Assembly (NCBI GenBank): GCA_024291935.2
Contig: CM044314.1
Location: 29,920,001 to 29,984,000, forward strand
Direction of reading: 5' to 3'
From: Okapia johnstoni
Lineage: Eukaryota > Chordata > Mammalia > Artiodactyla > Giraffidae
DNA: 64,000 nt
Notes under the pieces: generated by a model
What the model saw: the letters and a program-made list of their open reading frames with translations, nothing else
Told to the model about the DNA's origin: nothing
The model's database searches: none
Part shown: positions 10,519-22,000 of the stretch, in pieces
Layout of the letters: each line of letters starts with the position of its first letter
Position numbering within the stretch: the stretch's first letter is position 1
Translations under genes and position numbers: made by a program

Positions 10519-13252
10519 TCAGTTCAGTTCAGTCGCTCCGTCGTGTCCGACTCTTTGCAACCCCATGAATCACAGCATGCCAGGCCTCCCTGTCCATCAC
10601 CAACTCCCGGAGTTTACCCAAACTCATGTCCATCAAGTCGGTGATGCCATCCAGCCATCTCATCCTCTGTCGTCCCCTTCTCCTGCCCCCAATCCTTCCT
10701 AGCATCAGGTTTTTTTCCAATGAGTCACCTCTTCGCATGAGGTGGCCAAAGTATTGGAGTTTCAGCTTCAACATCAGTCCTTCCAATGAACACCCAGGAC
10801 TGATCTGCTTTAGGATGGACTGGTTGGATCTCCTTGCAGTCCAAGGGACTCTCAAGAGTCTTCTCCAACACCACAGTTCAAAAGCATCAATTTTTCGGTG
10901 CTCAGCTTTCTTTATAGTCCAACTTTCACATCCATACATGACTACTGGAAAAACCATAGCCTTGACTAGACGGACCTCTGTTGGCAAATGAATGTCTCTG
11001 CTTTTTAATACGCTGTCTAGGTTGATCATAACTTTCCTTCCAAGGAGTAAGCATTTTTGATTTCATGGCTGCAATCACCATCAGCAGTGATTTTGGAGCC
11101 CCCAAAAATAAAGTCTGACACTGTTTCCCCATCTACTTCCCATGAAGTGATGGGACCAGATGCCATGATCTTAGTTTTCTGAACGTTGAGCTTTAAGCCA
11201 ACTTTTTCACTCTCCTCTCTCACTTTCATCAAGAGGCTTTTTAGTTCTTCACTTTCTTCCATAAGGGTGGTATTATCTGCGTATCTGAGGTTATTGATAT
11301 TTCTCCCAGCAATCTTGATCCCAGCTTGTGCTTCTTCCAGCCCAGAGTTTCTCATGATGTACTCTGCATATAAGTTAAATAAGCTGCTGCTGCTGCTGCT
11401 GCTAAATCGCTTCAGTCGTATCCGACTCTGTGCTACCCTGTAGACGGCAGTCCACCAGGCTCCGCTGTCCCTGGGATTCTCCAGGCAAGAATACTGGAGT
11501 GGGTTGCCGTTTCCTTCTCCAGTGCGTGAAAGGGAAAAGTGAAAGTGAAGTTGCTCAGTCGTCCGACTCTTAGCGACCCCATGGACTGTAGCCTACCAGG
11601 CTCCTCCATCCATGGGATTTTCCAGGCAAGAGTACTGGAGTGGGGTGCCATTGCCTTCCCCGAGTTAAATAAGCAGGGTGACAACATATAGCCTTGACGT
11701 ACTCCTTTTCCTATTTGGAACCAGTCTGTTGTTCCATGTCCAGTTCTAATTGTTGCTTCCTGATCTGCATACAGATTTCTCAAGGGGCAGGTCAGGTCAT
11801 CTGGTATTCTCACCTCTTTCAGAATTTTCCACAGTTTATTGTGATCCACACAGTCAAAGGTTTTGGCATAGTCAATAAATCAGAAATAGATGTTTTTCTG
11901 GAACTCTCTTGCTTTTTTGATGATCCAGCAGATGTTGGCAATTTGATCTCTGGTTCCTCTGCCTTTTCTAAAATCAGCTTGAACATCTGGAAGTTCACGG
12001 TTCACGGTTCATGTATTGCTGAAGCCTGGCTTGGAGAATTTTGAGGATTACATTACTAGTGTGTGAGATGAGTGCAGTTGTGCGGTAGTTTGAGCATTCT
12101 TTGGCATTGCCTTTCTTTGGGATTGGAACGAACACTGACCTTTTCCTGTCCTGTGGCCACTGCTGAGTTTTCCAGATTTGCTGGCATATTGAGTGCAGCA
12201 CTTTCACAGCAACATCTTTTAGGATTTGAAATAGCTCAATTGGAATACCATCACTTCCACTAGCTTTGTTCATAGTGATGCTTCCTAAGGCCCACTTGAC
12301 TTCCCATTCCAGGATGTCTGGTTCTAGGTGAGTGATCACACCATCGTGATCATCTGGGTTGTGAAGATCTTTTTTGTACAGTTCTTCTGTGTATTCTTGC
12401 CACTTCTTCTTAATGTCTTCTGCTTCTGTTAGGTCCCTACCATTTCTGTCCTTTATCGAGCCCATCTTTGCATGAAATGTTCCCTTGGTATCTCTAATTT
12501 TCTTGAAGAGATCTCGAGTCTTTCCCATTCTGTTGTTTTCCTCTATTTCTTGGCATTGATCGCTGAGGAAGGCTTTCTTATCTTTCCTTGCTATTCTTTG
12601 GAACTCTGCATTCAAATGCGAGTATCTTTCCTTTTCTCCATTGCTTTTCGCTTCTCTTCTTTTCACAGCTATTTGTAAGGCCTTCTCAGGCAGCCATTTT
12701 GCTTTTTTGCATTTCTTTCCCATGGGGTGGTCTTGATCCCTGTCTCCTGTACAATGTCACAAACCTCTTTCCATAGTTCATCAGGCACTCTGTCTTATCA
12801 GATCTAGTCCCTTAAATCTATTTCTCATTTCCACTGTATAATCATAAGGGATTTGACTTAGGTCATATCTGAATGGTCTAGTGCTTTTCTCTACTTTCTT
12901 TAAGTCTGAATTTGGCAATAAGGAGTTCATGATCTGAGCCACAGTCAGCTCCTGGTCTTGTTTTTGCTGACAGTATAGAGAGCTTCTCCATCTTTGGCTG
13001 CAAAGAATATAATCAATCTGATTTCGGTGTTGACCATCTGGTAACGTCCATGTGTGGAGTCTTCTCTTGCGTTGTTGGAAGAGGGTGTTTGCTATGACCA
13101 GTGCATTCTCTTGGCAAAACTCTATTAACCTTTGCCCTGCTTCGTTCTGTACTCCAAAGCCAAATTTGCCTGCTACTCCAGGTGTTTTTTGACTTCCTAC
13201 TTTTGCATTCTAGTCCCCTATAATGACCATTCAGGTATGACCTAAATCAAAT
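10519..13252 (-). mobile_element. BovB (RTE LINE), 2.7 kb, 5'-truncated, non-functional
   Basis: On the minus strand this covers the end of the endonuclease region (about 12,720-13,224) and most of reverse transcriptase (about 10,529-12,723), including the 242-codon frame 11,995-12,723. The frame is broken repeatedly. A BovA2 SINE interrupts it at 11,385-11,662. The 5' border carries a short inverted BovB piece at 13,225-13,252. It cannot make a working protein. Confidence 0.93.
11385..11662 (-). repeat. BovA2 SINE (dimer) nested in BovB
   Basis: Two Bov-A units lie head to tail, with a (CTG)n tail at the left, so the element is on the minus strand. It is flanked by the perfect 12-base target-site duplication agttaaataagc at 11,373-11,384 and 11,663-11,674. 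Removing it restores a continuous BovB. Confidence 0.95.
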
Positions 13253-13859
13253 GACATCCCAAAAGTAATCAAACCAAAGTTAAAACTGCAAATAAAAAAT
13301 ACTTAAGACCCTTAAAAAGATGTATCCTTTACCACTCCTCCAGAACTCTAAACAGTCAACACGAACTTTTCCTAAACCAGTTCTTCCATACAGAATTACT
13401 GGACTAGGTGTGATGGCCCATGTAATAAATGCAATCATGTATCATCACACTCCCTTCTTTAGTTGCTCGAGGCTTTCAAAGTATTTATAACAGGGCAAAT
13501 AGCAAGGAAGGTAAACTCAACAGAAAAGAGAGCGCAAAAAGGAATACAGGTTGTTTGTTAATTCCATTAGAAAATTCTCCGTTCAAAAATTCGTGTATGA
13601 ATGCCCTCCTTGGTCATTCTGGGCGATTATACATTTTCTTCAAAACAAGATTTTGTTTTTAAGAGAAACTAACCCGCACACAATCTAAGGGGCCGGGGGA
13701 GGCGTGTTGGGGGGGGGGCGGTACAGCATTTCCCTGAGCCACACAGGGACCTGGTGAACAGTGGACGCTTAACCGTTAGCGTTTCTAGAGAGTCGGTAAC
13801 TAAGACCTCACAGAGACGGTCAATCATTCGAATTATCAGAAAAACAGCAAGCGCTACGA
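13253..13859. other. TUT7 upstream region
   Basis: AT-rich, then turning GC-rich after about 13,680. There is a G-run (ten G) at about 13,709-13,718. A 77-codon open frame at 13,429-13,662 has no family likeness. Confidence 0.4.
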
Positions 13860-13949
13860 GGCCTCAGACCCAGGCTGAACTTGCCCACAGGCAACCGCAA
13901 GCATCCAGGGGTAAAGCCGAGCATCCGAGCCGACCCGGGCGTATTGCTG

Positions 13950-14048
13950 CGCCCAGACCGCGAGCTCCGCGTCTCCCCGTGGAGAACCAGAGGCTTCCGC
14001 CGCACGTTTTCCCGGTGCTTTCGAGATCCAGGAGAGAGAGGAAGCGAG
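13950..14048 (+). other. Candidate alternative first exon
   Basis: A textbook donor (GCGAG, then GTAAGT) lies at 14,048/14,049 inside the CpG island, about 310 bases upstream of the other first-exon donor. It could end an alternative TUT7 5' UTR exon that splices to the acceptor at 15,504. The 5' boundary is arbitrary. It could also be an unused chance donor. Confidence 0.35.
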
Positions 14049-14269
14049 GTAAGTACACCTCCAAGCGAACAAGAACTGATAGCCGAAGCCCCGAAACCGA
14101 CATTACGCCCGACACCCTTGAAACGCGCGGACGCAGCAGCGACTACGACGGCGGAAGCGGGAGGGGCGGGGCACTGGGCGGCCCTCCGGGTGAGGCGGGC
14201 GTTTCCGGCGTGCGCGACGGAGCTCTCGGGCGGGGGCACCGCCGGCTCCCAATCGCGCACAATGAGACA

Positions 14270-14357
14270 GCGCTGAGCGCCGGAAGTGGGGCTGAAGGAA
14301 AACACGGAGAGGGAGCCCGGCCGGGACAGGAAGAGGCGGGGGGCCGCGGCGGAGGTG
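14270..14357 (+). other. TUT7: TUT7 non-coding exon 1 (5' UTR), start approximate
   Basis: A good donor (GGTG, then GTGAGT) at 14,357/14,358 sits in the GC-rich core of the CpG island. The coding start lies in the next exon, so this would be a purely untranslated first exon. The 3' boundary comes from the donor. The 5' boundary is a guess, because no transcript data are available. Confidence 0.55.
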
Positions 14358-15504
14358 GTGAGTGTTCCTGGGCGCCTCTTCCCCTGTGTCCCTTTCAGAC
14401 TCGCGTCCGGGGTGGCTCTCCGGTGGGTTCTCCTGTCTCCAGAGTTGAGGGCGGGCCTGGCCCTAGAGGTACGTTGACTCCATCCTCTGCCGGCCTCCTC
14501 GCCTCAGTTGCGAGAACCAGGGATCCCCCAGGCCGGCGAGGACTGAGCTCTCGGGCTTGAGTCCGCACCTTCACTTTGTGTCAAGCCCTGCGGGGACTGG
14601 AGAAAAAGGGATCGGGGTGGAGGCAGCCCCCTGTCCAGCTAGGGGGCACCCCAGAACCCCATCGAGGAGGCAGGTCACTTCCTGCTTCCTGATCCCCGCG
14701 GTGGCTTCGTGGCCAGGAGTGCGGAGACGCCTCTTGTTTCTCGCTCTCCGACTCAAAGGATGGAAACTGAGGCAGATCGGGTGTGGGGCGGTCACTTGGG
14801 GATCGAGGAGGGAGAATTGCTGTTTCATGACAAAACCAAAGTTGTTTGGGGTGGGAAAATGAGGACTGGGGTGGTTAGCTGGAGTTGTCCCTTGGTCGTA
14901 GAGCCAGCCCCTCTGGCTGGAGCGGAGCCTTGGTCGGAAGCCCAGCCTCTCCGTAGCCCGAGCGATCGGAGCCTGTCGTTCTGTATAGTGTCGAGCCGAG
15001 CCGAGGCCCCAGGGTACCGAGAAGGGACTGAAAAGTGAAGTCGAGAGATGTACTGCCTCCACAAAGTTTCGATTACTCTCTATTAACACTTAAAAGTAAT
15101 TGCCAGCATGTTTTTTAAAAGACTGGGGAGTTCTCTGAAGTATAGGCTCAGGGTGAGATATTTGGTTTTTTAGGGCGGGGGTGGGGGGAGAAAAGAGCTT
15201 TCGTTATATAGGTAAACGCCAACCAGCTTGGTATGAGTGACATTTTTTAATATTACGGTTTTTAAGACAGATTTACGGCTTTCATCATCATATTAAATAG
15301 TACTAATTTCTGTGAAGATATTATAAAACTAAGCCTCCCACTTCTAACATAATGCACTGAGTATTGGAATGTGATGGAAATTAGGAAAAGGGTTTCTTGC
15401 AGGCTTTTATACATCTGTACAATAAATGTGTGATATTTTGTGAATTTGATATGATGCCTTGTTATATTGATAGTTTGATGTTTCTCCAAAACACCTTCTT
15501 TCAG
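14358..15504 (+). other. TUT7 intron 1
   Basis: The first 200 bases are still CpG-rich. The remainder is ordinary. No repeat family is recognised. Open frames on both strands here are chance products of GC-rich sequence. Confidence 0.55.
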
Positions 15505-16055
15505 GTGAAGAGGAAGAAAACTGAAGTCAAAGACCATGGGAGATGCCACAAAACCTTATTTTGTGAGGCGTCCTAAAGAGCGAGGGACTACAGATGATGA
15601 GGATTTCAGAAGGGGTCACCCCCAACAAGATTATTTAATAATGGATGATTATGCTAAAGGCCATAGCAGTAAAATGGAAAAAGGCCTTCCCAAAAAAAAA
15701 GTAACACCAGGGAACTATGGGAATACCCCCAGAAAAGGACCGTATGCTGTTTCTAGCAATCCGTATGCATTTAAGAACCCAATTTACAGTCAACCCACTT
15801 GGATCAATGACAGCCACAAAGATCAGAGTAAGAGATGGCTATCTGATGAACTTGCCAGTAATTCAGACAGTTGGAGAGAATATAAACCTGGACCTAGAAT
15901 CCCTGTTATAAACCGACCAAGAAGAGAGTCTTTTCAGGAAAGTGAAGATGGATATAGGCGGCAAGATGGAAGAGGCTGCAGAACTGTAAGACGACTATTT
16001 CATAAAGAGCTGACAAACCTGGACACCATGTCAGAAATGGAAGCGGGAAGCCCTG
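15505..16055 (+). CDS. TUT7: TUT7 exon 2: 5' UTR end, start codon, residues 1-173
   Basis: The acceptor is TTTCAG before 15,505, followed by 31 untranslated bases. The ATG at 15,536 has a strong context and a TGA in frame ten codons upstream. The exon encodes the polar, proline- and arginine-rich N-terminus typical of TUT7, with no folded domain recognised. It ends at CCTG/GTAATG in phase 1. The reading frame stays open for about 40 codons into the intron, but that is read-through and not part of the normal product. Confidence 0.95.
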
Positions 16056-19000
16056 GTAATGTTTCCAACTTGTCCGGTTACAACCCTGAAGTCAGCAATG
16101 TTTTATTTTTCATTCAGAGGAGCTTTATTATTTTCAGCAATGCAGTTTCAATTTTTCATAGTTTTGGTTATTTAATGTGATTATTTTAAGGATAATCATG
16201 TTATTTGGGAAGCTTCAACACACTGCATATATTGACCCCTTTAAAAGTTTACTTTGCCACAAGGCTCATTTTACCTTAGTAAAAGTATGTTTCCCATTGG
16301 TGCTTTTTACAGAAGAGAGTGATCATATCCCTCTAGGGATATATCATAATTTCTGAGTGGTATGTATGTGTTTTCTAAATTATATATTGTAATTTTGTAC
16401 TTGAATTATGTATGTATCCATAATATAAATGACAGAATGTAAAGCTTAAAAAAAGACTTATTCTATATAAAAACATAGTATAGACTGCATGTATCTCCTG
16501 GTACAGAGGGATACACATCTTTTGTGTGAAGTATCAATGTCTAGAGGAAGAGAGTGCAAGATTTTTTTTTTCTCAAAAGTGAACATGGCAAACAGGTTGA
16601 AAAACATTGGTTAAAAAGTTGGAAATTCAGTTAAAAGTTTGCCTTTTAGTTTCAGTAAAACCAAAACCCAATTCTAAGCACGCTATGTGCCTGATAATTG
16701 CCCCAAAGTTGTTATTTATTCCTTCTTCTAAAAAACAAATAGATTTGTCCATGTAGCAGAGAAACAGAAGAATCAAACAGCCTTGTAAATCGTTAAGCTG
16801 AAAAGAACTTGAAGGAATTTAGTGCTGTCATGATGTATCAAGGTAGAATCACAGTTTTACAGAGCAGGTAGCTGTGTCTCCGGAGAGGTTACATTTGTCC
16901 CCACTTGTTTACGCAAAGTGGTAGATGAGGAAGTGGAACTGAAATCATGTACTGTGCTGCTCTGGCCATGAACTCGGCCTCACTGACCTGGAATCTAATA
17001 GAGAGAAATGAACACGTATTCATAATTTCTGGGCGTTTGAAGTTTGTGTATATTTAAGTAGTTCTTTATTACTGTGTCCAAGTGGGACATAGACATTTTA
17101 ATTTAGTTACCAATTGTTGGTCTTTCAGAAAAGGTTGATTTTGAGCAGCATTATAAAAAGAAAGGTTTACAGGTCAAAAGTTTGCCACCAGATAGATATT
17201 ACAAGAGACTGAAAACCTGTTTTTCCTGTATTCCTGTCTAGTCTTAAAAGGAAACCTTAAGTGATACTGAACGGTACCTGCATTTTTACTATCTTTTTGT
17301 TGAAGTCAATCCAAAACACCGATGTTTTCTCTATATGAAATTACAGGCATTTGCTTTCATTTTGGAAATGAAGGACTGTTCAGTTTTTATTCCTTTAAAA
17401 ATCTTCACAGAGAAAATATTAAGCTTTGGCATAATATTGCCTACTGTAGCTCAAAATGAGATTTTATTTGTGTTTTTACCATGCATCTGTTTTGTATAGC
17501 CTTGTCAGTTCTGAAAAATTTATTGATTTGTTTATTTTACAAAGTAAAAGAGAGTTCTAGTCTATTTTAGATGTGAATAGCTTTCCTACAAGAAAGGATT
17601 TTTCTTATATTGCAGTTGTCATCATCAGGCAAAATTTCTGCAGCCCTCCACTTCTCTTTGTAAAATAAGAAGTTAACTGTACTTTTGTAAAGAAATTAAA
17701 GTCACTCTTTCTAGAAAAATTATATAGTAAATATAGCAAGAAGACTTTGTAATTGAGAGAGAGAAGTGAAAAAAGGAATTTGGTTTCATATCAATTTTTG
17801 TTTTGGTGAACCAACAGTGAATTTTTCTGATTGTGTTGCATGTGTCAGTGTAAATCTTTAAAGAGAGTTTTGCCTAAGAAACTCCTGCCCGGAGTACTGA
17901 AGTTAGGTGCAGTTATTCAGAGTTTGTAATGATAAACAAATTAGAATAGACACACCTCTGAGTTAAAAGAATTGCTTATCTCAAAGCTTTATGCAGACCA
18001 GGAGTACTACACTTAAAGGATTGTGCTAATTTAGTCAGGAATAGAGGGAGTGTTAAAAAGCAATAGACTGATTTTAACTGTTTGTCTTTTACTATTTTGT
18101 TTGGTCCATTTTGATTCCTATTTTTTAAAAAGACTATTTGTCCTAATACTTCTTTATTTTTTTAATTGCTGCTTTATCATAGTATCGAAGCTGTTTGCAA
18201 AATTTCATTATATTCATCTCAGGGTAGTTTGAATACATTCAGTGCTGCTTTTCCTTCAGAGCTGTTGGTGATAGCTTTTTTTTAAAATCAAAGGTCCTAT
18301 ACCTCCCTTTCCTGACATAATTTCTTTTCAATCAACTGATTCATCATACCTGCTCTACAAGTAATGAATTCCACTGAAAACCTGTCATGGCAGCTGCTTC
18401 ATGCAGAGTATTTCAGTTGGTTTATATTTTCAGAGAATAATTTTTGGTAAGCCATTTAAAAACTGTTCAGTCCACTTAATCATAATTTTAATTGAGGAAA
18501 TGAATTTCATTTTACTTTTATATGGTACTAGCAACTCCATTTTCAGAACTTGATAGAAATTACCGAAGCTAGTTAGAACAGTTTTTTTGGTAGATGAATT
18601 GCACAAACGTCTTCAGTTTTAACTGAAGTTGAAAAGTTCTAAGTCTTAAAAAAGGAACAGATTCATTTATTAGTTATAAGGACTGTAGAACTAACAGCAG
18701 AGTTTATAAGCAAATGAATTAGTCTGTACTTGCAGAAAGCTTTTATTTCAATTGCTAATTTGTTTTTGTTTTTTCATTTGAAATGTGCTCTGTGCAGGCT
18801 CATCAAAGAAGCTAAAATGAAAGTAAAGATAAAATGGTTAATAGTTGTCTAAAGTAAATAAAATTTTGGCTTCAATTTCTTGAGGTTAACGTGGGGGAGG
18901 GCCCAATTCTGTGAATGCCCGATTTACAATTTAGTGATCAATTTTCACTCCAGATAAGAATGAAGTTGATTTCTGAGTTCTTTGGAGATAAACTGTCCAT

Positions 19001-22000
19001 CTTTACTCCATTGGAGTTGTTCACTTACAAAAAATGAAAGCAAATGTGGACAGTTTTCTTTAGAATACCAAGTATCCTTACAGGTATATTAGAATTTATT
19101 AAATATATGTACATTATACATTATATTATTATATATTAATTAAATTAGAATTACTGATGTACTTGCTTTCAAGTGATAAGTTTTAACTGTTGCTTGAGTA
19201 AGCTCAGCAGTATACCAGGAAGAAATGATAGAATCAGATTTTATGGTTGAAGTAGAAGTCTTTTGTTTTCCAAAAAGATGGCTTCTGTGGGTTAGTGTAT
19301 CCACATGTTGAGGTGCTTAATAAGCATTTAAGCATTTTATCCATGGGAGAGGTGTACCTTTCCTTTTGCTCTGTGTTCAGGTGTCATTCAGCTATCACGT
19401 CATTTCATGAATAAATATGTAAGTTCTGCTTTTGATTTGGGAGTGGTGTTATTCAGTATTGCCAATAATATTTTCCCCCTAACTTAAGAAAACAAGAAGC
19501 CGAGGTCCAGACCTCGGAAGCCACGGAGAACTAGAAATGACGAAAATGAACAGGATGGAGACTTGGAAGGCCCTGTGATCGATGAGTCTGTGCTTTCAAC
19601 GAAGGAGCTCCTGGGCTTACAGCAGGCTGAGGAGCGGTTGAAAAGAGACTGCATCGACAGGCTGAAAAGGGTAATGGCTTTATTTGTTAGTTAAAATCCT
19701 TGTTTTGGTTTAAACTATGTTAGTAATTAGAACGTGTGCTTTAATGAATTATGTATCCTACTTTGATATTTAAGGATGATAGATCAAAAGTGATATTCAG
19801 TTTGATTTAATAAAGTTTCTTTTTTTTTTTAGAATTTCTTTTAAAAAACAATTATTAGCGTAATGATAGTGACAGTAATCTATTAACAGTTTAAAAAGTG
19901 TACAGGAAATCATCTTCTGGCCAGCTTTTGTTTACCTGTATTTTGTCTCTGTACATCTTTCTCTCTACATGTCTCTATAAATATGTATTTATATACAAAT
20001 ATATACATGTCTCTGTAAATCTCTTCAAATTGTAGCGACCAAGAAACTACCCTACAGCAAAGTACACCTGCAAACTTTGTGATGTTTTAATTGAATCCAT
20101 TGCGTTTGCTCATAAGCATATCAAAGAGAAGAGGCACAAGAAAAACATTAAGGTAAGTGTAATGTAGCCTAAACATATATGTTTGTCAATTATTAACTTG
20201 TCATCTTTATGACTTTCCTTAAGACTGTGATACTAATAACTTGGTTATTTATATTACTGAATTTATATTAACCAGAATACTTTACACTGGTCAGATATGT
20301 TTTGCTGGGTAGTCTTGTGAATTTCCTTAGGATAGGATCAGGACAAATGAAGCCAATGCTAGGACCTAGATATGTGTCCTTATGCCAGTAATAACAAAGT
20401 AAATAATTTGCCATTGCATAAAGAAGTTTCTAAAGATGTTCTTGAGAAGGAGGGCTGAGAAAAAATATTCGAGAGTACTGTATAGGGTGTTGTCTTTGAC
20501 TGGTCCTTATTTAAAAGGAGAAGCAAGAGGAAGAGTTGCTCACCACGTTACCCCTGCCTACACCCTCCCAGATAAATGCAATTGGTATTGCCATTGACAA
20601 AGTGGTACAGGAGTTTGGCTTACACAATGAGAACATTGTGTCTGTTTACCCAGGTTTTTTGTTTTAACAATATTTTTGTGTACAGCATAGTGATAACAAT
20701 ATTTTTTATACTTTACAAAATGATCACCACACCTTTCTACCTTATGTACATTGACAGAATATTTTGAGTTAAAATAAAATGTCCTGGAGTCATTTTCAAG
20801 TTATCTCTGTCCAGAAAAGGTTCTGTTTAACCATGCTTAAAAGAATTGCACCATCTAAAATGAGCTTTGAAAACTAATTTATAATAAATTTTGTGCACTG
20901 TTGAATTGATGTTTCCAAGTTATGTCTATGGAGCCATGAAAAACTTATTTTTTTATAGAAAGCTCCACAAGTGATTCTAATCCACAGCCAGGGTTGAAAT
21001 CACTATTTGAATTTATCATTGTACTACCCATCAAACTATTCATTTTACTGAAATATTCATATAGTATATGATTCATATTCATATATTTGTGTTCAGAAAA
21101 ATAACAAGAATCTGTTCCGTATATTAGGTATCTCATCTTTGATGTTGTAGACAAGTTCCTGAGATGTCATTTGTAATTTTGATTTTTGTCATAGATTTCC
21201 GTTGTAAAATTGAGTGTACTTTGTCTTGGAAAAGTTGTTAAAACCCAAAGAAATTACTTGACTTAACCTGGAAAAAAAAAGATACAAAGTTCCCTGATCA
21301 TTTTTTGGCCCAACAGTAGTAAAACATTGGAGGGGAAATGCCATAAAATAAATCAGTGATATTATAATCACTTTCTAAAGTTTTCCTGAAAGGATTGTAT
21401 TATGTTAAATTAAACTTTTTGTTCATAATATAATGAGTATTCATATTGAAAGTAATGTAATGCTGATTTTTATGATTATTGTTTTACTGATCCATGATCT
21501 TTATAGTAAATTACACCTATGTGTGCTTTCAAAAAGGTAAATGAAGTATTTGCATTAACTCTTCAGTGTATTCCGAGGTTTATAAACATATAACAAAATT
21601 AGACATCTCTTTTCGACTTCCATATTTTAAAAATCATTTCAGCTAGTATTTTCTATGTAAAATGTGAAGTAATAAAGGAAGTATTAATGTATTTTACAAC
21701 TGGTATGAAAAGAGTGGCTATTAAAGTAAACTGCATTTAATGCACTCTTCCCTTTTAAATAAAATACAGTGAAAGCAAGAGCAAAGAGTCACCCATTTGT
21801 GTCCTTTCATTGTGCCAGATTTGAATACTGTTTTTCTTTTGTGTGTAGTTTTAATTGATGATTCCATTTCTGAAATAGCAGTGTCTTGCATTAACTTTGA
21901 GAAATTTTACTTTATAAATGACTTATATTTATTTAAAAAAATTTTTTTTAGATTGTTCTCTGAGATTATATGGGTCATCCTGTAGCAGATTGGGTTTCAA

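Larger units (their letters stand above)
13860..14560 (+). promoter_or_regulatory. TUT7: CpG-island promoter of TUT7
   Basis: This stretch is GC-rich and dense in CpG, in sharp contrast to the AT-rich DNA on both sides. It lies about 1 kb upstream of the coding start and contains two good splice donors, at 14,048/14,049 and 14,357/14,358. I see no convincing TATA box, which fits a dispersed housekeeping promoter. A run of ten G at about 13,709-13,718 lies just upstream. Transcription start sites cannot be fixed from sequence alone. Divergent minus-strand transcription is possible, as at many CpG islands, but nothing here proves it. Confidence 0.85.

Noticed and set aside
11995..12723. A 242-codon minus-strand frame that looks like a gene
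   Set aside because: It is the internal part of the BovB reverse transcriptase ORF in a truncated, broken element.
13754..14560. Open frame of 268 codons on the plus strand across the CpG island
   Set aside because: It runs over the promoter and both candidate first-exon donors, is made of low-complexity Arg/Gly/Pro-rich sequence, and matches the stop-poor nature of GC-rich DNA. The minus-strand frames there are equally open.
14571..15089. Open frame of 172 codons on the minus strand in intron 1
   Set aside because: No domain, no family likeness and no splice context. The GC-rich composition explains the lack of stops.
16056..16180. Exon 2 reading into the intron as an alternative C-terminus
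   Set aside because: The donor is normal and the splice partner in exon 3 is certain. The read-through adds about 40 unrelated residues and is not supported.
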